This document shows, piece after piece, positions 39,513-52,700 of a DNA stretch of 64,000 nucleotides. The position numbers were made by a program, and so were the translations under genes. The notes beneath the pieces are model-generated. The model made no database searches, was not told where the DNA came from, and saw only the letters and a list, made by a program, of their open reading frames with translations. The stretch spans positions 4,712,001 to 4,776,000 of the forward strand of contig OY725495.1 in the NCBI GenBank assembly GCA_963281255.1. Direction: 5' to 3'. Every line of letters begins with the position of its first letter. The first letter of the stretch is position 1. This stretch comes from Aphrocallistes beatrix (lineage: Eukaryota > Porifera > Hexactinellida > Sceptrulophora > Aphrocallistidae).

Positions 39513-39905
39513 TTACTCGAAGTATCTATAGCAATCATTCGTTATCTTCCATGCTGAGTCCATTTGTCGGACAATGATAAACATTTGAGTGAAATTCTGC
39601 GGTCCCATACCTTCGAATTGGACAATTCCTTCCACGGAAATCATCAATTTCAAACTGGTATCATCCGCCATTGGTTGACAATCCACACTTGAAATGGAAT
39701 GTGTAGAATTTGGGAGGTCTTGGTAGAATTTTGATATGTTCATATTGCCTTGTAGTAGGTTCCCATTCCAAAGGCCTTCTGCCGTATCTATGTAGAGATT
39801 TCCGATGTCATGACGTCTCTTGTCGATGAATCTGTAAAATGTTGTGACAAGTTCATTTCCAGTTTCGCAAGTAGCGTCTAGGAGCCTCTGTTCTTCTGTA
39901 GCCAT
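39513..39905 (-). CDS. NXT1: NTF2-related export protein 1 (p15), single exon
   Basis: 130 aa, the usual length. NXT1 pairs with the NTF2-like domain of NXF1/TAP to export bulk mRNA through nuclear pores. Family signatures seen: FYRFIDKRRHDIGNLYIDTA, LWNGNLLQGN, ISKFYQDLP, VDCQPMADD, VQFEGMGPQNFTQMFII, and the end WKITNDCYRYFE, all in NXT1 order. The start is the only ATG before the conserved helix. It is intronless. The stop codon is followed within a few bases on the minus strand by a GTTT repeat (39453-39512), so the 3' UTR is a microsatellite. It is head-to-head with the LARP1-like gene, ATG to ATG 820 bp apart. Confidence 0.93.
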   Translation of the reverse strand: MATEEQRLLDATCETGNELVTTFYRFIDKRRHDIGNLYIDTAEGLWNGNLLQGNMNISKFYQDLPNSTHSISSVDCQPMADDTSLKLMISVEGIVQFEGMGPQNFTQMFIIVRQMDSAWKITNDCYRYFE

Positions 39906-40296
39906 AGTTCCAGTTATAGGCCTATTTGTATCTTTAGTTCCAATTGTAAGCCTATTTTTAGCTACAGTACTGATTATAGTTCCAATTACGTAGACTGATT
40001 CCGTGCGATGAGTTAGTTCCGATTACGTAACGATAGTTCTAGGCGGGATAGTTAGTATAGGTTATGTAAAAACTGTTTTAAGTTTGAGTTATATTCTTGT
40101 CAGATAATATTATGGGTGGATAATAAAGTATACAATTATTTTCTATTACTTCCTATAAATGTTGTGACCACTTTTAGTGTCTTCTGCCACTTTAGATGCA
40201 TCTGTGCCATTCATATCTAACTCCACTTTCTGTTTGTTGAATTCAAATGACGAAAAATTCCTGTTTTTTACTTTCTGTCATTGATTTTATTAAATG

Positions 40297-40633
40297 AGGC
40301 ACATGCTTTTGTCCGAATTTTTAAGTTGTCATTTGTCCGAATTGCGTCAACTGTCATTTGTCCGAATCGATTCTTGGAATATTGTCACTTGAAATTAAAA
40401 TGCCAATTTAACACTCAATTGGACAATATTTCGAACTTGAAAAGCTCCTTTTCACACTTTTCTGATATATATCATTTCCAAAATGTTGACTTTCAATCTC
40501 TCATTCATTCTAAAAGAGACTAAAATTACGATTCGGACAAGTGACAATATTCCAAATCACGATTCGGACAAGTGACAGTAAACGCAATTCGGACAAATGA
40601 CAACTTAGAAATTCGGACAAATGCTGCGTTCCC
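40297..40633. mobile_element. Inverted-repeat element of CATTTGTCCGAATT units
   Basis: Lies between the NXT1 and LARP1-like starts. The unit TTTGTCCGAATT appears three times forward on the left and four times inverted on the right (ATTCGGACAAATG). No clear duplication was found. A fragment of the same unit is at 4319-4352. Confidence 0.65.
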
Positions 40634-40726
40634 TCATTGAATACATATGTATCTATATTTTGTATGTATTAATATATTTCTATTTATACTTTTCTAGTAC
40701 TTAATATAAGATAACATAAGTGTACC

Positions 40727-43700
40727 ATGGATTCTCCAATTCCCGATTCCTCTTCCTCTCCCATTCCTCTATCAATCAGCCCAAATGTGTCACGAACAGC
40801 TAGCCCACAGGTCAGTGTTATAATTATAGTAACATCCATGGTTCAGATATTCTAGCTTGGATCGAATAAAGTGGTTTATTAGTTTTAACCTCAAATATAT
40901 TGAAACCTGGAAATGACACACCAGGGATAGTTTGCCCCAAATTCCTTGAAACACTCAGATTCAAATTGTATATTTCGCGATGTTTAACTTATTTTACCTA
41001 CATATTTTCACACCTCTGTTTTGTGAGGGATGTGCGATATGTTATTCTTGGCCTGTTATATAAATAGCAAATTCTATTTTAAACTCCATTTTATTACTTC
41101 CGTGACTAGCTAAATTATATTTATTACCCTTGGCATTCCTTCACACAACTGATGTTGCCAGGCAACCTATTATCTACATAATCATGTTGGTATTTTCAGG
41201 TTGAAGGTAGTGCTGGGAAACAGCCAATGGAAAAGCAGCCTCGCACGAATAGGCCTAACGTCACAGTCACTGATAACAAGATCCCCAAGAGAAATCCAGG
41301 CGGCGGAGGCAAGGGAAGAGGTTAGTGTAAATACGAAACTCTTCTGAAATTTCTCCATTAACGCCTTTAAATTTATGAAATACAAGCGCGCTTCGCTTGC
41401 TTGCGCTGCGCGGCTTGCGGACACTGTGTGTCCGCAGAGTAGCCGTACGGGTGCCTGGGAATATTTAAGTAACGGTCGATTGCTTTCTAATTCCTTACTA
41501 AAACATGTCGTTCATCTACGGTTATTCATGAATTCAGAACTGGAGAAGGAAATTAAATCGCATTATAAAAACCTGATAATTCATTGGTTCTCGTTTGAAC
41601 CAATGAATTTCAATCACAAATAGTCCTTCGATTGTATGTATTAAGTGTATTCACTACTGTTTAGATCCCAATGTATTGGTAATATAAAATAAACGAATTT
41701 GATTGGTCAGCACAATTTGTCACCTATCTCGGCGAGGTGTGAAGATTTCGCTTAGATCTTCGAACTTAATCGTAGACTCATTATTATTTACCTGTGTGCC
41801 AAATTTCACATTTCTAGCACCTCCCAGTTCCTCAATCAACTCTGCACACACAAAAAACCCATTGCGTTTTAATATATAAGATTTTAGTACTAATTTAGTT
41901 ACCATTTGTGCTAAATATAGAATTTTAATAGATCTGGTCAAAATGTTTTCAACTTTCGATTATTTTTAACAAAATCAAATGACCGTTAATAATGTATGTA
42001 CAGCTGTCCGTTATATAGAGTGCATACACACCAACCTTTCCGTTTTTGGAGGGACATTCCTTTTTTCCACTCTTCTATTGAACTAATCTTTACGAGTGTC
42101 CCGTTTGACATGAAATTTCCCCATTTTCCCCCTTTTTGGAGTACTTTTTCCCGCGAAATTCAACCCTGCGTCCCGCTTTTATCACGGCTCAGGCTGGAAT
42201 GTATGAGAGTGGCAGTTATAGCAGATTCCACTGTATTTCAATTTCCTTCCTAACTTTCATTTCAAGAAATGGGAAATTTAATAGAGAGAATATAGTGCCA
42301 CCAAATTCAATCAATAATTCACCGAATTCGGAAACCTTTGGCTCTTAGGCTGCTTTATCGACCAGGTAGATTGAATTAGTAACTTTGAAAGTTATGGTAT
42401 AGCCAAGTGATAGCTGTTATAGGTAATAATTACACAACCTCGTGACATTCTGAATTGGAACATTTTTGGATCAAAAATTCCTTAGTATCTTGTGTAGCTT
42501 ATTCACATTATCTACTACAGTTGACTCCGCTTAATAGGGTCACATCGGTCAGAGGACATTTTTCCCGATTAAACGGAGAACCCTATTAACCGAAAATATT
42601 CTGTATTAACTTCCATGTGTGAGAGCTATTCCGGTCCTGACAAAAGTGTCCCGATTAAACAGTGACCCTATTAAGCGAAGTCGACTGTATTTCGATTTTA
42701 CCGATGAACAAGTATTATCATTTCATGAATTCTCCTCTAGCAGTTGGCCAATCAATTCATACTAGATACGTGTGTGTGTTTGAATAATGTTGAGATACAC
42801 AATTAGAATATACTCGTCACGTTCATTTACGTTATAAACGCTCCTTCTTATCTGAAGTTTTGTATTTCTAATTACTCTCACACTTACTCTCCCACTAGCA
42901 TCTGATTCCTAGACAGACTAGGTTCGTTAGACGACAACTTTACACTCTATTCAACCCTCCATTACTTGTGCCACTTGATACCCAGAGGTGCCAGATAACT
43001 TTACTCACATAAAAAGCTCATTTTTTTCTAACACAGCGTGAATTGAATAGAATTCAGTTTTCTAAATTGAAAATTTTCTCCATTAGTTAGAATATTGCAA
43101 AGATATCGAATAAGAATATTAGACATTTATAATGGTACCACAGAGATTAGAACTGAGAATTGAGTTTACATTAACCAATCAGGGTCGGCACAATTGAGTG
43201 GACTTCCATTGGTTCCTAGTTACCATAGCAACCATGGAATGCCAGCCACTTCCTATGAATAAACATATTATATTAGATTTTAGCTTATACCGTATTTATT
43301 TTCTTGAATATCGTCATAGTATGAAGGTTATTATATTGAAACTGTATTGCACAAGTGGTTGTGTCAATTTAACACTAAGCCAATCAATAATTCTACCAGC
43401 CATGCGTCAGCCACTTTGTGCCACATGGCGATTCTATATAATGACCACGTGGATCATAAATGTATTCTGGATATTGATTGGTTGATTGGCCGTCCTCCTG
43501 TTAGCCCGCGTGAAATGGGCATGGAATATTCCTTGTGAGTAATACAGTTGAGTGAACTGACCAATCAAATCACCGCATTGATTTGATTGGTCAGTTCACA
43601 TTGCTAACGTCTGCATTACTGAAGTAGTATTTAGTAATGATTGAGCGAAATCAGATCGCATTGACCACCTCGCAGTTAAGATTATGGTTCTATTTTTAGA

Positions 43701-46700
43701 TATTATTAGTGCGGGAATATTTCCTTGTGGCATGAATGGTAACGATTCTGCAAATCCTAACTGTCTGATTTTTACCAAATTTTGCGATGTAGAATTCCTT
43801 AATGGTGTCTACCGTTTATTTTTGTTTATTATTTACTCTTCTTATTTATACACATTCTATACACAATATGCGTATATAGTAGTCGTGTTCGCCATTCAAA
43901 AACAAACTTGATTATAGATAAGTTAAAGTTTACTCATCGTGAAATAACGTCAGTCGTTATCTCTGTTATAATTCCAGTTAACAATTAGATAAATTCTGAA
44001 ATTGAAATCGAAGCATACTAACATCTCAGTCACTTTCATAACGAGAACTACGTACAGGTTCTACGTAGGATTGTAAGGTATTATCCGTGGGCTAGAGTTG
44101 ATAGTTCAGATGACTACATTACTTTCTAAACTGACATCAGTTACTTAAGTATAATTGGATTATAATCTATACATTAAAACTATATTGTTGTATGCGTGAT
44201 TGTTTGTCCAGACGGCTAGAAACTGGATTTTTTTATGGAATGTTTAGGCTATTTGGGTGTACTAAGGCATAGGCGTAGAGTTACCCAAATTATGGCATGA
44301 GTTGCCCCCCCACCCAAAGGTGTGAAGCTAGATCCACCAATTAAATTGAAGCTGTCCTCAGCTATAGGGTTAGATATAGTTATTTTTAGAAGAATTTAGT
44401 ACGTTTTGAATTATATTATTTCGACATTGCAAAGTATTAATCAAATGGTCTGCTTTGGTGGTTTATTCATAGATTGATGGTGGTGCAGGCAGGGGTATTT
44501 TGCTGACTGACAATTTTTAGGTTTTGAAGCGATATTTTAACATTTTTCACCCCAAAAATGGCACTTTTAGATTTGGCCAATCAGCGTCGAGTATTTTAGT
44601 ATTGAATAGAGCGCATAATTTGGTTATAATGGTGTTTTAGTATAAGTCTTGTTTCTTTCTTAGTTTAATTGTTGTCATTTAAAAATTAGGTTTGAACCAT
44701 ATTACAGCAACATTTTGCATAGTGAGTCTGCTTATACGAATTTAAACATTTTAAAAACTTTATTTCTGAAATTGTGTCTTATTGTGTCACTGTAACAAGT
44801 GATAAATGGTACAAAGTGGAATAGATTGGTTTGAAAGTTAATATTTTATTCCGTGTATGGAAATTTTGTTATCCTGTTTGGTTCAATAAAACAAAAAAAT
44901 GTGTTCTATTTTTATCCGTATCCATTTATAGTAATAGTATCACGTCTCTATCACGTTCTAAACTATTCCACTAAATTCTTTCAATCTAATCTGATTACGA
45001 TTGTCAGCTAACATCCAATCAATCTTGTGACTAATCAATGGACGTAAATTGAAGAGTTCTTGAATTCCTATAGTTGCACTCTCAAACTTACAAGTTTAAG
45101 TAGTCAGAAATGAATAGGAATCATCGTAGTGGACTTTGGTGTCTGTATATAAGCGGTTCAACTGATATAAATATACACTTTCACTTCTAACTTCTATAAA
45201 TACTAATCCCCAACCAATCAATTCATGTCTTTTGCGAGATTCAAAATCATGTTAAAGTCGAGAATTTTCGGAGAAAACCTTCTGCCGCACTACTACGCTG
45301 CATTCTGGTTGGCTGATGCTTCAAGTAAGACGTGTGCCTATTGCGATAATGGATTCTCTGTGTTCAAGAGGAGACATCACTGTAGACTCTGCGGATATGT
45401 GTTCCATTCTGGTGAGTTTATATGCATATTTTCACACCTTTTATGCTTATTTTAGAATTGTTAATATGTTGGTAGTGCCATGCTATACCACTGGTTATAT
45501 TTTTAGTTATTCTAAGAATGGATTTCCATTAAAAATGGGGAATCCATCTAAATATTTCTAAATTGAATACACAAATGATTTATAAAGATATATATAGAAT
45601 TCTCCTATAATTAGATGTGTGCTAATTTTATTTATTCTGGCAGAAATTCAGCTAAATCTAACTCGATTATTTGATTCAAATAATTACAATTTTGCATTGC
45701 GATGAATTTACACTGAATACTTCGTTATTGGGCAGCCAATGAAATTGCATTGTAGGAACTAAACTTAACTTCCTAATTGTTTCTGATTGGACAGAGTGCA
45801 GTCGACACTCAATTAGTCTGATTGGTCATCTCGATGAATGACTTTGAAATGTTTTAATTCCGATACCATTGAACTTCTATCAATTAATTTTATGCTAAAT
45901 CACTGGTTTTAACCAATCAAAATTGATTATTTCCCTCCTCCCCCAATAGGCTCATGCTGCCCCATCTACACTAGACCGTTCAACGAATCAGAATCACAGC
46001 TGCCAGCAGATCTGATTGGAAAGCGCGTATGCAGATACTGCAAACTTTTCCTAGAATCCGCCCAGAGCTTCTTAGCCAATGGAATTCGAATTCTCAGCGT
46101 CCGTACGGGTAAGGGCCTATCCTCAATCATTCTCCAGCTGTCCGAGGACTTCAGCTGTCTGGAATTGAGTCAAGATGACGAGCCTATTGAGCGGATTTAC
46201 CTGGATACCATAGATGACATAAGAATGGGGCTGGGATGCATGTCTAATATTGTGGAGTCAGGTGTGGACCCTCTTAAGTCCCTTCATATCAGAGGTGAGT
46301 CTCGAATCCCATTGGACATTTCATTTCCGTGTTTCTTTTTCTAAAAACTTGTATTTTATAAAAAAATTTTCTAGTTCGAGATGACAATTCAGCTCTGCCA
46401 ATCAAAATGTTTGATTTCAAAGTTCCCAGCATTCCTGACTGCTACCTCATAATCGAATGTCTCAGATCTCTCCTCTACGTGTACAAGGCCAAATCCATCC
46501 AATCACATCTCTTGAATTCCCTTCAGCCGGGAGATAACGTGAATAGTTTCAACGGGAAGGACTATTTATATCTACGCGGGATTTACCTTAAAAACGCGCC
46601 AGAAAATTATGATGTGACTTATACGGACGATTTTGTGAATATAGGCATGGGAAATAGCAACACAATGTCCTCCATTTTAGGTCCTAAAAATAGCTACTTT

Positions 46701-49700
46701 ACCAGCTGGAAATATCACACTTTCCAAACATACCCTGCGTTCCAATCACTCCCACGCGTAACTAGGAACAAAGACGATTTATTTATTCATTCTGATTAGT
46801 TTCCAATTTTAGGTATTTTTTCAATTTATTTTAGGACCAATCATAGTATTTCCAATTTCTTTCAATACATTATTTACTGTCATTTATGTTGCTAGGTAGT
46901 ATATCACATAAATTGATCTTCAATTTTGATTCTGTGAACAGTTTTTTCTGTTTTCGACTTATGTGTGTAGAATATTTTTATTGATTAATTTCTGACCATA
47001 ATTACAAAAAAACTTATCATAGTTACTAAAGTACCTTATAGAATGTGTAGATATAACATATATAATTGACCAATAAGATCATTGGAGGATGTTAGAACAT
47101 TGAATAATAGGAAGTGCAATGCTACTCATCAAATTTGATGACTTAGAGATCTTATACTTAACATTAGTATAGCAGTTGTTGCGATTTGAAACTATTCTGT
47201 TGAGACTACATTTTCGTGAAATTACTCTAGCTGTATTTAACAGTTTCACTTTGTTTGTGTCTGTAAACTGACAACAACATATTAACCACCTACTAAAGTA
47301 GGCTATTCATTATGCAAATAATAGTATAGTCGACTCCGCTTAATAGGGTCACATCGGTCAGAGGACATTTTGCCCCGATTAAGCGGAGAACCCTATTAAC
47401 CGAAAATATTTTGTATTAGCTTCTATGTGTGAGAGCTATTCCGGTCCTGCCAAAAGTGGCCCGATTAAGCGGTTGACCGATTAAACAGTGACCCCATTAA
47501 GCGGAGTGACTATTGATAATTAATAGAGAGAACATGTGTATCAAAACGGTGTCTAATTATAGAATTTATGGCATATCAGTATCAGATACTATAAATACAT
47601 TTCACAGTTTTTACATATTCGAGTTACTTATTTGGGTGCTTTCAGCTCAATTTATCTTCTCAAAATTAAAATGTACCGAACTATGCCACCTTGTGACACT
47701 TAAACCATCTTATATAGTGGCACGGCTAGATACCTCAAATTAGAAATTCGAGAATTTTTTTATTATAATTTGAGGGTATTTGTTGTTATTTATTGAACTG
47801 TACAGTTTCTCTGACCCCTTGGAAACCCCCCCGATGGTACATATGTGGATACAGTCGACTCCGCTTAATAGGGTCACTGTTTAATCGGGCCACTTTTGGC
47901 AGGACCGGAATAGCTCTCACACATAGAAGCAAATAAAATATATTTTCGGTTAATAGGGTTCTCCACTTAATCGGGGCAAAATGTCCTCTGACCGATGTGA
48001 CCCTATTAAGCGGAGTCGACTGTACATTCAAGAAAGAAAACATTATCTCACATCAGAGGATTGAGCACATTTCAAAACAAGAAAAAGTATAAGCCCAGGT
48101 CTAAACATTTGAACTTGAATCCACACTGTCTGAGACATCTCACCTCGCAGTTTGCAGTGAATAGAAAGTATTATCAGTTCAATTCAAATATTCTCGTACC
48201 ACGCAATAGTATAGATATTCAATCTGTACTATAACCACTGAAGTGAATGACTTCTCACTGGATAAGATGCTGTGTAGAGAGTTCACATATGACGCAAATA
48301 GCTTAGAGTCTTTATTTTTAGAACATGCTGCTATTTCAGTAATGAAGATCTATTTATAGTAACTTTATACTAAACTGCCCTCGCGCATAGTATAAATATT
48401 TTAATTTCAATTCTGCATTTAAACTGTATTTTTATTTAATGCAAATATCCTAGTGATGGATACGGGAGGATGGTATTTAAGGTATTGTGTTATTTTTGAA
48501 GCTATATTTGATAAATACAGTCAGGGTCGCTTAATATGAACATTCGTTTATTATGAACTAACCTCCTGGTCCCAATTTCTTTTCTTAGATAGGATTTGTA
48601 TTGAATCAAGTTCGCTTAATATGAAGTATCTCTATTATGAACAGATTTTTTGGTCCCCTGGTGGTTCACAATAAACGACCCTGACTGTATTACTAATTTC
48701 ACAGAAAAACTTAAACGTAATGAATCGCAGTTCTAAAATAAATTCTGATTGGTGGAAATCTCTTTACTATTTGAGTTTGTGTTGAAAGTTAATAACAATT
48801 ATTTGTTTACCTTTCTAAGCAGTAAACATAAACAACTATTTGTCACCTTTTCTTATTATTGATCGACTGTGTTTGTATGATTGTTGTTGATTATTTTAAT
48901 CTATTTATAGATAATGGCAACAAATCGAAGGGCAAAGGCAAACCTAAACCTCCAAAGGTGACTGTTTACTTAATATGAAGATAAATAGTAAACAAGAATT
49001 GTTGAAATTAACATCTGATTTGATTGGCTACCGTCCTGCATTCACTCATGTCTAAATTTAGAATGAAGAGAGCTTGAGCAAGCCTATACTTCATGATGAC
49101 GTCACTCAGCTGAAGCATTCCCCGTACAATGGAGATGATGGAGGAGAGGGAGAACCAATCGAATTCGAGAATGGACTTGAAGTGAATGGCAGCGGTTCAG
49201 GTGCTGGGAAGAGAAAGAAAAAACGTGAGTTGATTGCAGGGTTGGGTTCAATTATATTTTTATATTCAATTACAATTACAATTACAACTAATTCGAATTT
49301 ACAATTATAATTATAATTACAATTACAAGCAACTTTAATTTATAATTATAATTACAATTATAATTATAATTGAGAATATATTCACAATTACAATTACAAT
49401 TACAAAAATGATGCGTGTATCTTCGGTGAACATATTTATAGTGCACAGGGACCATGAAAAAGAGAGAATTCATATGCTTACTCGTAAAGTTGTCAACTTA
49501 CACTTACCAATTCCCGAGAAACACCAATCACAACGATATCAAAACAATAATGTAAAGATTAACACATGTATAGGAATAGTAAGCGTGGCTTTAGCCTTTA
49601 AGTATAATTTAGACGTAATTACAATTATGTACTCCAATTACAATTACAATTACAATTATGTCAATTTTTTCGAATTACAATTACAATTACAATTACAAAA

Positions 49701-52700
49701 TTTTTCAATGATCAATTACAATTACAATTACAATTATGTACAAAACGTAATTATAATTGAACCCAACCCTGGTTGATTGGCTGAGGTGTGAGTGCAGTCA
49801 ACTTTACTCGGAATTCGTATGAGTATTGTTCTATTTTTAGAAAAGAGATGGGTTCCTTTGAGAATGCAGTCCCCGCCTCCGAATTTAGGCGGGAAATCGA
49901 AACGCGGTTCCAACCAATCAAACGACAGCAAATCACATTCACACCTTTCATCCAATCAGATGCATTCCTCCCGCTCCACTCCTCCACTCGATCGCGCCTT
50001 CAGGTCGCACTCCCCTTCTAGCACCTCGTCCAATGAGCTTCCCGGTTCTAAGCACTCCTATGGACATGCTCAATACGGACAATATCCCATCCCAGTCTTC
50101 CTGCCCAACCCAGGTCTGAACATTGGTGAGTTATCCATGGTCCAGCCTGTGTTAGATGTAACAGCGTTTAAACCTATTTTAAGAGGGATACGCCTACTTT
50201 ATCTGTGGAAATTAGTTCCTGAATCTAGATTATTCAATACAGCGCGTAACTCGTTTTTTGGCCAATCAAATTGCTCGAAATTCGTTTGCTAAGAGACGAA
50301 TTTTGGATTTGAAGAACTGGAAATATGTGAAATATGATGAATTCCTAACGTACTTACCGTTTCCATGTCTTTTTGTAGGCGCTCCCTTCCATCCCTCCAG
50401 CGGTATTGGACATCACAACTTGTATCCGATTGGTCCTTTTCCTGCTCCCGCACATTCTGGCGCCCTCCCCACTTCCTCCATTGCTCAGCCTCCTCCCCAG
50501 CAACTCAGAGGTGTAAGAGGTATGTCCTACATACAGATATAGCTGAATAATGTTTGTTTATTAGTTTGTTTACTGTTGTTGTTGTTGTTGTATTGTTATT
50601 ATTGTTATTGTTGTTTAGACATTGTTATGCCGCCTCACATGATGGTAGACATGCCGAGTTACTCTCACCAGTTATTCCCCCAGGTTAGTTCCAGTTCCAA
50701 TTGCATACACTATATTTAACATTGATAATTTGATGGAGTAAATACATTTGTATATTTGTTATATAATAACTGCATCAATTCCATACTACCAGATAGAGTA
50801 CACAGAGTATTTGGGCAGTCCGAATCGGTTCTTTTTCGTCCAATCGATCTCATTGCTTAGGTGACAAAAAACAACAATGAAAACCGACTATTTTATAACG
50901 GAGCCACAACTAATGATAGAACAATGTTTACAGAGACCTAGTGACAATAACAACAACAACAATCGCTATTGTGTTTTGTCACTGATTAATGGATACAAGC
51001 GCGCTTCGCTTGTTTGCGCTGCGCGGCTGGCGGACACTTTGTGTCCGCCGGAGGCTCCCTTCGGTCGCCTGGGGTCACATTGGTTAATTATAAGGGAGAT
51101 AGCATCTCTAAATATGTCTGTCCTACTGTGATAATCGATATCACTCGAAAAATCACAAAATTTGTCAATTTTAAAATTTTGATGCGTAATGATGACGTCA
51201 TAACAAAGTGATGAGTCATCATTTTTTGATGATAGTTGCGTCATATGTGAGGCATGTTAGTATACAAATTCTATTAAAATTTCAGCTTTCTATGCCAGAC
51301 AGCTGAGAGTTAACTCAACCAAGTTATTCTTAATAAATAGTGTCTTCTCTCGCTATACTATTATATGCCACAGTATCACTTGTAATGGAACCATTAACTC
51401 TAACATAGAATTAACACTGTATTGATCTATGGTAGAATTTCAGTGCTTTTATGGTTGTTTAACATGTCTGGAATTATCAATCTTGTTTCTTCTGATTCGG
51501 ATACCCCTTCTTTGGAAGAAATATATGAAGCTGAAGATCCCAAAATATACAGCAACAACAACAACAAAAACATAATCAAAACGGATTTTACAGTTTATTC
51601 AGATTCTGATGATTTACCGGAGTTCGATTTCAGTCAAAACGGCGAAATTCTAACCAATAAAAAAACAGACGAGCCTTGTTCATCCTTTCACACCTCTGAT
51701 TCGTTGATTCATAATATAATCCCAACAGCTGATATTGAGCGGGTAACAGATGACGTAAGAATCACTGGCGATGTGAACTTGTCAATAAATCGATACTTTG
51801 ACGGCACAATTTCAACTTCAATAATTTCAACACCTGCTGACCAATCAAATGTTGAGAGTGAATCTGATTTCACACCTTTATCTTCGCATTCAAAACATAC
51901 TTTTCACAGTCGCCATGACAACCCTCAAATATTCCAGTTCAAGAATGATGTCATTGATAAACCTACTGACTCTAGTGTTTCAAAGTCGCTATTTTTAGAT
52001 ACGAAAAGTGTGAATAATGAAGAAGTGAGTGATGATGATTTCAATCTTTTTTTCTCGCCTCTGAGTAATAATAGCTTTGAAGAGGAAACGAAACTTAATA
52101 ATTCTGTTGGCAAAACAGAAATAGAAACAACAACAAAAACAAAAACAAGAAAACACAAACAAGATCCAATTATACAGAAACAGAAAGAAGTTGAAAAACT
52201 AAATAAGGAGGAACAGCATACCCGAAAATACACAATAAAAACAACAACAAATTTAGATAAACAACTTCTTAGTCACCTTCGGAATGGTTTGGAAAGCAAG
52301 GATATTTCATTTGAAACGTGTGAGAGCGAGCTCGATTTAGAATATCTAATTTGGGAGTGTGAACAGTCTATTTATAGCCTTTCAGAACAGAATGAAATCC
52401 AGATGAAACGAAGACGAATCGGGATTGAATACATTTGCTTTGTGTTTTCTCTGAAAACATTTTCAAATCTCTTCCAAAAAGATGCAACTTTCCTTGAAAA
52501 GATATTACCCACTCTTCCTCAGTCGAAATATCTGATTTTATTTCACGGTGTTAAAGACTACTTTTCACACTTACAACCTGGTGATTTGTCCCGCGACCGT
52601 TTTGACACTATCATCACACAGTTCCAGATTAAGTTCCATATTACAACACACCTTTCTAACACTACTCTAGAAGCATCTGACATCTTAATTCGTGTGATGA

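Noticed and set aside
43198-43538. Overlapping 95-aa and 63-aa ORFs
   Set aside because: No conserved motif and no coding-like neighbour exons; probably chance.
51925-52233. 102-aa minus-strand ORF
   Set aside because: Antisense shadow of the EME1-like coding sequence.
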